Positions 18,385-29,300 of a DNA stretch of 56,135 bases are shown one piece after another. The DNA lies in contig JAFSZY010000018.1 in the NCBI GenBank assembly GCA_017458845.1, positions 1-56,135 of the forward strand, written 5' to 3'. The notes under the pieces were generated by a model. It made no database searches, was not told the origin of the DNA, and was given only the letters and a program-made list of their open reading frames with translations. The translations under genes and the position numbers were made by a program. The stretch is from Ruminococcus sp. Its GTDB lineage: Bacteria > Bacillota > Clostridia > Oscillospirales > Acutalibacteraceae. Positions within the stretch are counted from its first letter, which is position 1. Each line of letters opens with the position of its first letter.

Positions 18385-18846
18385 CTAACCTATCCTTTTA
18401 GATAAACTCATTTTTGCTCTTATCCATAAACTTCTAATCGGGCGTGTGTAAAACCAAAAGTTGCAATACGTTCTGTACGGCAAACTGTCCATCGAACGCA
18501 TTTTCCCTTTATGATAATAGTTTATTACTACGCCGATAACGTCGTCGTCGGTAATGCCGTATTCCTTCTGGAAGTTATTATCCCCGAGCATTACATAGGA
18601 TTTGTCCTTTTTAAAGCCAACGACCCTGTGTACCACGTAGGCGTCAATATCCTTGCGGTAATACAGAGCAACGTCAAAAAGGTGCAGTCTGCCCTCGGGT
18701 TTCTTGAGGATAAGCATATCCTCGCCGCCCTTAATCATAGGCCGCATACTCTGACCACGGGGAACAAACGACACGGTTTTGCCCTCATCCAGCTGTTCCC
18801 GCATCAGGGCGACTAACTCTCTCAAATCAATATTTTTACTATTCAA
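18385..18846 (-). CDS. S24/S26-like serine peptidase without membrane anchor
   Basis: 153-aa protein related to type I signal peptidases. Box B is VPRGQSMRPMI with the likely nucleophile S33. The second catalytic position is a histidine, H73, in VVHRVVG, as in ER/SipW-type enzymes that use Ser-His instead of Ser-Lys. Box E is GDN (88-90). No N-terminal membrane helix is present; the C-terminus (about 125-150) is basic and aromatic and may bind membrane. Between a PqqD-like protein and an exporter, a leader-peptide protease role is plausible but unproven. Its start overlaps the pqqD-like gene by 8 bases. Confidence 0.85.
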   Translation of the reverse strand: MNSKNIDLRELVALMREQLDEGKTVSFVPRGQSMRPMIKGGEDMLILKKPEGRLHLFDVALYYRKDIDAYVVHRVVGFKKDKSYVMLGDNNFQKEYGITDDDVIGVVINYYHKGKMRSMDSLPYRTYCNFWFYTRPIRSLWIRAKMSLSKRIG

Positions 18847-19102
18847 GAATGTCAGCGTCCTTTACTTTTGCTACAAATTTCTTTACGTCAGCCTCGGCGA
18901 CTTCGCGCTCAACCTTGTACTCCTTGAGCAGAGCTTCCACCAGGTCGGTCTCCTCGGCGCCCTTTTGCAGGAGCTTAAAGAGTATGGCGCCGCTTTCGTT
19001 GAGATTGATAAGTCCGCTGAAATCCACTACAGAGTCGCCAACGGGGACAACCACGAACGAGTCAGATATTTTCCTTAATATAAAATCGGATTTAACTTTC
19101 AT
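18839..19102 (-). CDS. PqqD-like peptide-binding protein (RiPP recognition element fold)
   Basis: 87-aa protein matching the PqqD family: N-terminal beta strands (LRKISDSFVVVPVGD), the 'INLNESGAILFKLLQKG' turn and helix, and a final helix pair (EVAEADVKKFVAKVKDADIL). PqqD-type proteins bind leader peptides and present them to modifying enzymes. It is first in the operon and has AGAGG before its ATG. No precursor or modifying enzyme such as a radical SAM or cyclase lies adjacent, so the partner must be elsewhere. The 48-aa peptides at 20225 and 39654 are candidates. Confidence 0.88.
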   Translation of the reverse strand: MKVKSDFILRKISDSFVVVPVGDSVVDFSGLINLNESGAILFKLLQKGAEETDLVEALLKEYKVEREVAEADVKKFVAKVKDADILE

Positions 19103-19198
19103 AACATACCTCTTCTATTATAATTATACACATAGCATTATATATCAAAGTACAAAAAAAAGCAACCGCAAGGATTGCTTATATAATTTACAGAAAAT

Positions 19199-19226
19199 AA
19201 AAAGGCTGAGCATAGCAGCCTTTTTA
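19199..19226 (-). terminator. Terminator of the first LRR-dockerin gene
   Basis: Stem AAAAAGGCTG / CAGCCTTTTT right after the stop codon, able to work on both strands. A second hairpin, GCAATCC / GGTTGC with eight T, follows at about 19154-19180. Confidence 0.85.
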
Positions 19227-19229
19227 ATC

Positions 19230-20126
19230 CTAAATGTTATAAAAACTGTCAATCAGTTCTGCTCTGTACATCTGAATATATGTTACATCACGGATATTCA
19301 CCTTACCGTCGCTGTTAACGTCGGCGCGCATAAACGCTGTATCGTCAAGTGTACTCAGCGCCGCAATATAAAGCTGAATATATGTAGCGTCACGGATAGT
19401 CACGGAGCCGTTTCCGTCCGCGTCACCGACGACAAAGTTGTCGGATGTAACGTAATTCAAACCGTTAGCTTCAGCGTACTGAGCCGCGTATGAATCGGGA
19501 TTACAAACGATGAGCAGATTATCACAGCCAGCAAAGGCTGTGTCGGCAATCTCGGTTACGCTGTCGGGAATTTCAATTTTGCGAAAACCCGAGCAATTAT
19601 AAAAAGCGTAATTTCCGATACTTTGACACGTATCGGGCAAAGCCATTTTGGTTATGCCGCACTGAGCAAAGCAATATGCCGGAACTGACGTAATCTTAGT
19701 GTCAAGTATGTTGATACCGTTTAAAGCTGAATCGCCATAGAAACTGCCGACTCCCAAAGATGTAAGCGAATCATACAACACGACCTTAGAAAGCGCTGTA
19801 CAGCCGTTAAAGGCATAATCTCCTATGGCATCAATCTTAGAAGTTGTATTAACAGATGTCAGAGAAGTGTTTTCAAGAAACGCATAGTCACCGATAGAGT
19901 TGACATACTCCTTGGCAAAAGACCACGGAACATCTACCACGGTGTCCTCACCGTAATACTCGTCAATTTCATATCCATAGTTACGGACTTTCTCATATGC
20001 CCATCCGTTAGCTTTGATTACGACCTTTTCACCCGTGACGGTACGGTCGATATTCGCCGCGCTCACACAGATACACGCGGATACTATTATAAAAAGAGAT
20101 AAAACAATCGTAAAAACGCGTTTCAT
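19230..20126 (-). CDS. BspA-type leucine-rich-repeat protein with dockerin (copy 1)
   Basis: Secreted adhesion-type protein, 298 aa. A signal peptide (1-23) and about five BspA/Treponema-type LRRs (about 75-215, motif SIGDYAFxxCTxL) are followed by a dockerin at about 233-292. The dockerin repeats start DADGNGSVTIRDATYIQLYI and DVNSDGKVNIRDVTYIQMYR. There is no catalytic domain. It is third in the series giant protein, 48-aa peptide, LRR-dockerin. The same order occurs in mirror image at 33.5-40.8 kb, suggesting a functional set. Confidence 0.9.
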   Translation of the reverse strand: MKRVFTIVLSLFIIVSACICVSAANIDRTVTGEKVVIKANGWAYEKVRNYGYEIDEYYGEDTVVDVPWSFAKEYVNSIGDYAFLENTSLTSVNTTSKIDAIGDYAFNGCTALSKVVLYDSLTSLGVGSFYGDSALNGINILDTKITSVPAYCFAQCGITKMALPDTCQSIGNYAFYNCSGFRKIEIPDSVTEIADTAFAGCDNLLIVCNPDSYAAQYAEANGLNYVTSDNFVVGDADGNGSVTIRDATYIQLYIAALSTLDDTAFMRADVNSDGKVNIRDVTYIQMYRAELIDSFYNI

Positions 20127-20167
20127 TTTAATACTCCTTTCTGTTTAAAGAAAGTGCAGTTATACAC

Positions 20168-20201
20168 AATATGCCGCGGCGGTACGGCCGCGGCATATCG
20201 C
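20168..20201 (-). promoter_or_regulatory. Long-stem hairpin between the 48-aa peptide gene and the LRR gene
   Basis: Twelve-base stem ATATGCCGCGGC / GCCGCGGCATAT with a six-base loop. The run after it on the minus strand (TTGTGTAT) is a poor T-tract, so it may lower rather than stop transcription, or protect the upstream mRNA. A hairpin sits at the same place in the mirror-image locus. Confidence 0.7.
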
Positions 20202-20224
20202 CTATCATAAGTTAATTAAGTTGA

Positions 20225-20371
20225 TTAGAAGTCAGGGATCGGATCCCCTGTAGGAAGCTCGGGTTCATCAGTCTGAATAGGAATTGAAGGCTCTGTACTA
20301 GCCATAATTACATCCTCAACAAACTCACATTTTAAGACTTCAAATTCAGGAGCAATGTATATTTTTTCCAT
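20225..20371 (-). CDS. 48-aa YxxP peptide following the 3559-aa giant (copy 1)
   Basis: Small gene with AAGGAGG nine bases before its ATG and only 17 bases after the giant's stop, so it is cotranscribed. The peptide begins MEKIYIAPEFEVLKCEF and ends with a Pro/Asp/Glu-rich tail (TGDPIPDF). Its first half matches the equally long peptide at 39654-39800 (shared YxxPxFEVLKxxFxxD, then V/I and I/L); the second halves differ. There is no signal peptide. A conserved half plus a variable half resembles a RiPP precursor, with a lasso-type YxxP leader motif. It could instead be a small cytosolic partner of the giant. Confidence 0.8.
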   Translation of the reverse strand: MEKIYIAPEFEVLKCEFVEDVIMASTEPSIPIQTDEPELPTGDPIPDF

Positions 20372-20388
20372 ATTTCATACCCTCCTTA

Positions 20389-23300
20389 TTAGTCCACTGT
20401 ATAATCTTTGCTTATAACTTCACTGCACTTGTACGCGTCGGCGTAGTTGCTTGCCGAAGTCGCAACAGAGGCGTCGTAGTAGTAGGACATAACCTTAAAC
20501 TTACCGCCGCTGAACTTAGCGTAGTCAAGAATCTGACAGAGGTCGATACGGTTCAAATCGGAAAGGCTGTTAGCCTTAATCTTGAACGCGTATGCTTCGC
20601 CGTACTTAGTGTTCATCTTACCGGAAGTAGTACCGGTCTTTATAAAGTTATTAGCGTAACCGAGCAAGCTTGCCTGACCGCGGGTATCGAAATCAGTCTT
20701 CTGATCATCGGTAGCACTGTTAGCCTGCGCAAGGATTACAATACCGCATTCCTTGTTTCCGTCGAGCGGTAATGTGGAATTGGTTCCGATACCGTTACGG
20801 AAAGCTATGATGCTGTCGTTGTAAATCTGACCTGTTGTTTCGCTTGTAAGCTCCTGAGTAATAACATTCTTGTCAATATATGCTTTCCAAAGGTCAGCCC
20901 TTGCAGTTTCCTTATCGGATTCTGAACCATAGCAAGCAATAATATCCATATTCTCGGTCACATTGTAGCCGAAGTTGGGCTGAGTTGACAGGTAATCGCC
21001 TACAGCTTCTTTTGTGCCAGTATTATACTTCTTCCATCCGATAAACACATTATCGCCGGAACCTAAGTCGATATTGGAATTAGCAGGCTTTCCTGTAAGT
21101 GCTTCTTTATACAGATCCACAGCTTTATTGCCAAATGTGGAAATTACTGTGCCAATCTTTGACTTGGAACCGTTATATACATTAACTTCGTAAGTGTTCG
21201 CACTACCTCCCGCGGTGTATTTAATTACATAGGGATCAGAAGTGTTAGGAGTATTAAGCTCGTATGTTAATGTACGGTTAAATACCTTGATGTTGTTGAT
21301 TCCGCTAAGTTTCGATGTAATATCGGCAGATCTTGCTGTAGCATCAAGTGTACCGTTGTTGGCGAGTTCGGCATCTGTAAGGTCTGTACCCTTTGCGGTG
21401 TATTGCTTTGTTCCACCATTACGGCTTGTGTACTCAAATACATATGAAGCTGAAGCCGAGTAGAACGCATAGTATGTGATGTCGTCATTGAAGGACGGTG
21501 TGATTGTCTGGTTCTTGTAGTTGGAACCGACAGGCACATATCCGCCTTCGCCGTCATCACGATACCAGCCAAGGAAGTTGTCGGTGGTGTCTACAGTAAA
21601 CTGTACCTGACCGTTTGTACCGCGGCTCTTGATAACCTTTGCAAGGCTGTTGCCTGAGCTAAATTCCGCAACAAGGTTTTCGCCCTTTCCGGCATCCATT
21701 GTCGGGCAGGCAACTGTCGCTGTGCCGTAGCCGGGAGCGTTGGTGTCGGACGGGATCCAAGCGCCGTCAGAGTAGATACCTACTCTTGCTTTAGCCTCAA
21801 CCAGTGTGTTAACGCCGTCGGCGTACCACTGACCTGAGTAACGGATTGTCTCACTCCATGTACCGGGGTTCTCGTAGGCTATCTTGACAGCCTTACCCGA
21901 TACTGGCAGACCAGCCTCAATAAGCTTGGAAGCGATATATGTGAGTCCTTCGGACTTTAATGTATCAACATATGCCGCTGAGAGCACACCCGAAACGCCT
22001 GTTGAAGCGCCTGTAGCGTCATATACTGTCCAGTTGACTGAATAACTGCCGGAATAGCCTGTGCCGTCACGAGATCCATCACTAAAGTCATATGAACCTG
22101 AGCTTGCGTATGCGTTGGTATAATAAGCTACAATTCGATATGTCTCGGTCGAGTTAGTCGCGAGAACGTTGCCGTTGAGGTCAACTCTCTTCTTACCCGA
22201 ACGGTCTGTCAGGTATTCAAAGTTTGAAGCGCGATTATAAGCGCCTGAGCCTGCGCTGTCAATTGTGGGAGCGGCTGTCATATTACCTGACTTAAGAGCG
22301 AAGGTAAGGTCCATATCCTCATCTTCATAGATTTTGTCATCTATGTTCTCGATGATTGAGATAGGCTCACGATAGTCGTATGTCTGGTAAACATGAGTGC
22401 TATTGCCTGAATATGCCTTTGTGCTGACATCGCTGCCGTATGTTCCGAGGAACGTCTTCTGAGCGCCGCCATATATTCTGCAATAGTTGTTGAATGTAAT
22501 ACCTCTGAGGTCGCCTGCACCGAACGCGAGCTGACCGTAGAAGGAGTTACCGTCATCGGACGGGATAAGCAGCTGTCCGGGCCATCCGCCGCTGTCGGTC
22601 TTTGAACCCCATGAGAACATAGCTACAAGTCCGCCCCAGAGATTCTTGTCGATGTCACGGGTACGTACATATACCGTATGAGACTTAAGACCTGTTCCTG
22701 TAATATAATTTTCTGTAAACTTATAAACAGGAACAACATAAATACTTGAGTTCTGAGGAACTGTGATGTTTGCTACGTATTTTGTAGCAGCTCCTGTTCC
22801 TGTTGTGGAGCTGTGCTTAACAGCTTCACTTTCTTTTGTATCAATGTTATATACTACGAAAGCGTCGAGCTCAAGGTCGGTTGTGTCGGGACAAGCCGAT
22901 ACTACAATCTTACCGTCCTTCTCCTTGACTGTACACTTGTAAACGCTCTCTTCGCCGTAGGTTACGGGAGTTGTAGTTCCGTCAACATCCTTGTTGCCTA
23001 CTGTCTTGTTAGCGACAGAAACTGTCGGGGTGTTGTAGGAAGGTGTAGCGCCGCTGCTTATAACCGAACTGTAGTTTGTGCAGTCGATACCGCGACCAGC
23101 CGATACATAAGCCTTTGACCACTGGTACTCGGAAGTAACCGAGATACCGCCGTCGTAAGCGTAGAAGTATACAGTTACGGGAGCGGCGTAGCCGTTAGCC
23201 GCGTGGTTCTTGTTGGAATCGTGGTCATCGACTGTGTTGTCTATAAGCGACCAGTTGTTGGTATTGTTCTTATATACGAACGCACCGTGTGAACCCGCGT

Positions 23301-26300
23301 CTCCGCTAGTATACTTATGACGACCATAGAATACATCATCTGCGTCGGTAGCGTAATCGCTGCCCGTCCATGTCTTCCATACATTCAGATTAGTTGTATC
23401 TGTACCGCTGACTGTGTCATAAGCTCTGAACTGATACTCGGTGTTGGCCGTTACTGTATCGAACTTATAGTAGTAACGTCCTTTGTAAGTAACGCCATCC
23501 TTCACAACACTGTAAGTCGGGTCAAACTCCATCTGGATACGGTTAGACGACCATGTCTGCTGACCGGCTGTAGTTGTGTAAGCGCCGCCGTTTGTAAAGT
23601 TACCGCCGAGGTACATATCACGCGTACCTGCCGCAATTACAACTGTATCCTTTTTAGGTGTATAGGTGAATGTTGTTTTTCCCGAAAGTTTCTTTGTATA
23701 GTCTGGAACGAAGAGGTTGTTTTCAAGCTTACCCTCGAACCAGCCTACAAAGCTGTACTCAGCATCCTTGCCGCTCGCAAAGTTAAAGGTGTAAGTAACA
23801 GTCTGTCCTGCCTCAACCATCGAACCTGTCTTGTTGACACCGCCGCGCTTGAGGTAGAAGCTGTGCTGATCAGGATTGTTCTCATACACGCCTGCTGAAC
23901 CGCCGAACGCGCCATCATAGTACCAATGATAGGTACTGTTGTTTTCATATGCGATATTAGTATCGTTGCCATCACTTACAATAGCTGTAACCGTACCGAT
24001 ATGTCCTGAAGCACTGCTTTCAGCAGTAGCACCGTTTGTCTGATTATAAACGTCTGTCTGGTTAAGCATTGTCTTATGACCGATTTCGTCGCTGACAACT
24101 ACGTTACCCAGTTTAAGGTTGTACTCTTCTTTAACGCCGATGCCTACATAGATATCGTACGCGGGCATATCCTTGTTGTCTGCGTCTGTACCACGGATGT
24201 AGTACTTGCCGTTTGACTTAACGAGCTGTACGTCGGTAACTGTCTCGTAGGTGTTGTCGCCTGTCTTCCTCTGGATTGTGTTGACGTCTGTGAAGGTGAA
24301 GTGCTTTGAAGAGTCGGAAGTGTCAAGGCTTACCTCGATACCGTCATCGCCGTTGATTCTCTCACCGGGATAGTAGTAACCCTCGGCGTTGTATGTGCTG
24401 TTTGTTACCTCGATGCCGTTCCAATCATCGTTGTTGATGATGATACGGTATTTTGAAGCAAGCTCAAGGTCAATATTGAGGTAGTCGTCAACAGCTGTCC
24501 ATGTAACTGTATGGTCTGTGTTGTTGACAGTAGCTCTGTATGTCTGACCTGAGATTGTATTAGCTGTATCTCCTGAGTAGAAGCTTGCGTCAGCAAAGAG
24601 GGTTGTAGCAGATAAGTAGGTATAAGGGTTGATACTTGTACCGAAGTTATCGTCACCTTCGTTGCCCCATTTATCATCACTCGCGCCTGTATATTCAACT
24701 CTGTTCTTATAAAGGTTGTCATCCTCATACTCGTGAGTATAGCGGATAGAGTTGTTGAAGAATACACCGCTGATAGCGTCGGAGGACGCGAGAGCCGAGT
24801 AGGTTAACTTAACCTCTGTACCTGCCGGTACGGGGATTCTGTTACCTTCGTAGTAAGTACCGCTTGTGCCAGTAGCTGTGGCGATAATATCCTCGCCGCG
24901 CTGCTCGGCTGTACCTGCCGCGTATGTGTAGGTGATGGCGCCTGAGCCTGTGCCTACCTTAACCTGACGCGGAGGAGGCGATACGAACTTGAAGTTATTG
25001 CCTGCTTCTTCCTCATATGTGTTATAAAGTGTAATGTAGTGAATCTTCTTGAACAAAGCATTAACGGTAGTCTCGGATGTTACTGTAACTGTTTTGTCTG
25101 TAGTAACATACTCGTTGTCGCCGTTATTTACCTTCCAGCCTGCGAATACATATCCTGTATTTGCGGAAGCGCTGAAAGTAACCTCTGTACCGTAAGGTAC
25201 ATAATCACCATCATTAACGATTGTCGGGTCGCTGCTGCCTGAACCTGAGCCTGAGCCGCCGGGTGTATAGCTGGAGCTGGATCTTACAACAAGACCTGCG
25301 CCTGCCGCTGTGAATGTGAAGTAAACAGTCTGAGCTGTCTGAGTCTTAAACTTAAAGCAATCGTAATCGTCATAACCGTTAGTATTGTAGTTGAAATAGT
25401 CGAACTGAATACTGTTGGGGTTAAACGAAGCGTCCTTAGTAATAATAGTCTGAGTTGAGCTAGCTTTATTGCCGTCACCTAAAGCTCCGCTGGTTGTATT
25501 TATAACCATAGGATACTCAGAGTTAGCAGCCAAAGCATAACTTGCATAGTAAACTCCGTTTGTGCTGTCCCACTGGAACGCTACGCTATTGTCCGCGTTT
25601 CTAAAGTTAGAGTTTACACCTATATGCATATAATATGTTGTGTCACCGCCGGGAGCCGCGCCGCTTGAGCCTGAACCTGAACCTGAACCGGAGCCGCTGT
25701 CGCCGCTGCTGCCGCCGTAAGAAGCGCTAATTGTACCTGCCGCAGCGTAACCGGGAGCGTCATATGTTGTGCCGTTTGTTGAGAGCTTGTTAGAGAAGTG
25801 AACCTGCATATCGCTCTGGAATAAAGCCTTTACATCCCTGTCAGCATTTACGGTGATAACCTTATCGGCAGTTGAAAGCGGATTGTCAATAACGCCGTCA
25901 ACTTCCCAACCTACGAAAGTAAAGCCTGTGTTGGCAACAGCATGGAATGTAACGCTTGTGTTATGCGGTACAGTTGAACCATTCGCAACAGCAGCGCCGC
26001 CTGTTGTCTTTGTAACTGTAAGTGTACCGGGAGTAACTCCTGGTACGGGGGCATCATAGGATGTTCCGTCATAGGATACCTTCTGGCTGTATGTTACAGT
26101 TCTGTCGTCTGCCGTTACTGTAATTGTAGCTGTATCAGATAAACCGATGTATGGAAGTGTAGTATCGTCGTATGTCAGCGTCCAGTTTGTAGGAGCTACC
26201 GCAAATGCCTTTACGGTAATTGTGGATGTACCAGCGTCTACAGGCGTAACTGTTGTTGATGGTGTTGTATTTGTATCAGCTGTAACTGTAGCAACACTTG

Positions 26301-29300
26301 TTTTCTCCGAAGACCAACGATACTCGCCAACATTAGTCTCTGTTAACTTTGTTGCTGTCATTGTGTAGTTAGTGCCGAGAGCTGTTGTAGCGTCGTCAAT
26401 TGCAACCTGCGGAATCGGAATTGTTGTGTTTGAAGTATCAACCTTACGATGGCTGCCGTCAGAATCGCTTCTTAACTGGAATGATGTAGCGCTTCCGTGA
26501 GTACCGTCAAATACCATTACGGTTCTATCCCACTCGCTGTTCCAGTCAGATCCCGACTGACGCATAAATGTTAAGTGTTTAACATTAGCCCAATCCGTTG
26601 ATGTAAATTTATAAGCATATACGCTGCGACCAGATCCGTTTGTACCAATTTTGGTCATCTGCGCTCTGTTAGCGATAGCAGTATCGCCGTCGTTTTTCCA
26701 AGCGTGGATATACGCTGAGCCCCAGCCGTCGCCGCTGTTATATGTGAAGTCCTGAAGAAGAACTACAACATCTGTGCTCGCCGCGGCGACATTAACTGTG
26801 AAGGTCTGGGTAACTTCGATATCGCCCGAAGCGCCTGTAGCGAGTTTGCCCTTAGACAAGCCTTTGCTCTTGTTCGCGGAAGATGCTGAAATTGACGCAG
26901 CAGTCTTTGTGCCTGTAACTGTGATTGTCGCTGTGCCCTTAGCTACGGGAACTACGGTAAGTGTGCCGCTTGACTCGGAAGCAGTAGCAACACTTGTATT
27001 GCTGCTTGTTACTGTATATGTGGCGTTAAAGTTGCTTGTCAAAGCTTTTGCATAATTTGTGCCGACTGTAAGGTATTTTGTAGAAGCGTTAGCTGTGTCG
27101 GCAATCGTCATTGAAGGAGCCTCAACAGTAATTGTCGCGGAAGCTGTGTCTGACCAGCTTCCCTTGGTTGCTGTTACAGTGATATGAGCAGTTCCTGCCG
27201 ATACAGCTGTAACCTGACCTGTAGAAGCATTAACTGTCGCTACAGAAGTGTCGTCGGAAGCATATGAATAGCTTGGACTTTCCACGTTTGTAGCTGAGCC
27301 TGTGAGCGTCTTTTTATCGCCTGTGGCAATTGTAGCTGTAGCAGGTGAAATGCTTACAACAGGTGTTTTAACGGTTACAGTATAGTTATTTGAGGAATCA
27401 ACTGTTGTAGTCTTACCGTTACAAACAATAGTACGCGTAGCTGAGATAACAGTGCTACCCGGGGTTAGACCTGTGACAACACCTGAATTGTTGACCGAAG
27501 CCTTTGCAGGAACGGAACTTGAATAAGTAGTTGTATCGGTAGTTACCGTACCAACCGAGCTCTTTGTTGTTGCTGTGCGTGTATATGTTTCTCCAACATT
27601 TATGCTTTGAGTAGTAGCAGTGGCAAACGAAATAGTCGGAGTGTTTACTGTAAATGTCTGAGTAGCTGTTTTTGAATAGCTATTATTATATTTTGCGGTT
27701 ACAGTAATTGTAACTGTACCTGCTTTTTCAGCGGAGAGAACTCCATTGCTGAGCGAAGCGTACGTAGTTGCGCCAATACTATATGTATATGTAGGAGTTG
27801 TTGTTGCGCCTGTGGACGAAGCCCCGAGCGTAACAGTGTTACCTATATTGGCATTGTTAGCAGAAGTAATGCTCACTGTAGGAGCAGTTACGGTAACAGT
27901 ATATGATTTTGTTTTTTGCGCTTTCTGAACGCCGCCGATCTTTACTGTATAAGTAGCTGTAATAGTAGCGGTACCCGGAGCAACGCCTGTAACCTTACCG
28001 TTTGAATTTACTGTAGCGACGCCTGTAGCGTTGCTGGAATAGGTATAGGTAGCTGTTGCGCCTGAACCGTGTGTGCCTCCCGAAGCAGCTTTTGTAACAG
28101 TTCCGCCGACATTTATTGTCTGAGCGGTAGTGTTAAATGTAAAGCTGACATCAGCAGTATTTACAGTGAAAGTTGTATAAGCTTTCTCAGCACCCTTATA
28201 CTGGAAGCTTGCTCTGAATGTTGTTGCGGATGCATTATATGTATCACCCGTAATAGACGAGCCGTCAGTAGTTGAATATGTACCTGATGTACGAGAGTAT
28301 ACAACTGTCCAGTCAGAGCTTGTTGAACTCGGGTTAGAAAGTGTGGGTGTCGGAGTATAAGTCTCGCCTATCTTTAATCCTGTTTTATTATCAACAGATA
28401 TTGTCGGTGTGTTTACCGTAAATGCCTGAGTTACATCAATATAATAACTTGCGTTAAAAGTAGCTCTGACCTTTACGGTAGCGGTACCTGCGGTAGCGCC
28501 TGCCGAAAGAGTTGAACTGCTTACGCTTGCAGCGGCTGTACCGTTAGTAACACTCCATGAATATGTAGGCGTTGTTGTCGAATTGCTGAAGTTAGCGTTC
28601 AACAATACTGTGCCGCCGATGTCCGCGTTATTGGCGGAAACAATGTTTATTGTAGGAGTACCGACGCTTACGTCGAATGTTGTGCTCGCGCCGTCAGCCG
28701 AACAGCTGATTGTGATTGTAGCTGTACCCGGCTTAACCGCTGTTACTGTGAATGTTCCGTTCTTAGCAACAGTAGCGAAACTTACCGTAGCCGCCGCATT
28801 ATTAGATGAAACACTAAAGCTACCCGAAGTATGGAAGCTGTTGCCCGCGGCATAAACTGTAAGAGTATCGCCGATTGTCATAGACTCTGTTGTCAAAGTA
28901 GCGCCTGAGCTGTTAGTTTTCTTAGCAGTAATAGAACAGGAGCCCGCGTCCACATAGGTAACAGTGACGGTAAGGTCATTGCTTAAAGTATAGCCTGTTA
29001 ATGTAGCTGTGCCTGTGCCGATTCCCGACCAAGAACCGCTAGGGCTTGAAATCGCGCTGATGTTCTTGCCCGAGGGAGCTGTTACGGTAATTGTGTAAGT
29101 ACCATATGACTTGCTCTGGTTAGAAGTTGTAAGCGTTGTGTCACCGATAGTGATTGTACCTGTGCCGCCTGTTTCACTCTTCTTAACATTATAGTCTATT
29201 AATTTCCAGTGAGGATAAAGAGTTGTCGACGAGTTGGCTGTATATGAGCCGCCGAGGTCATATGCCTTCGCGCCGCCATCAGTTGTAGACCAACCATCCT

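Noticed and set aside
20389..20560. C-terminal cell-wall sorting signal in the 3559-aa protein
   Set aside because: The end has no LPXTG-like motif, hydrophobic helix or basic tail.
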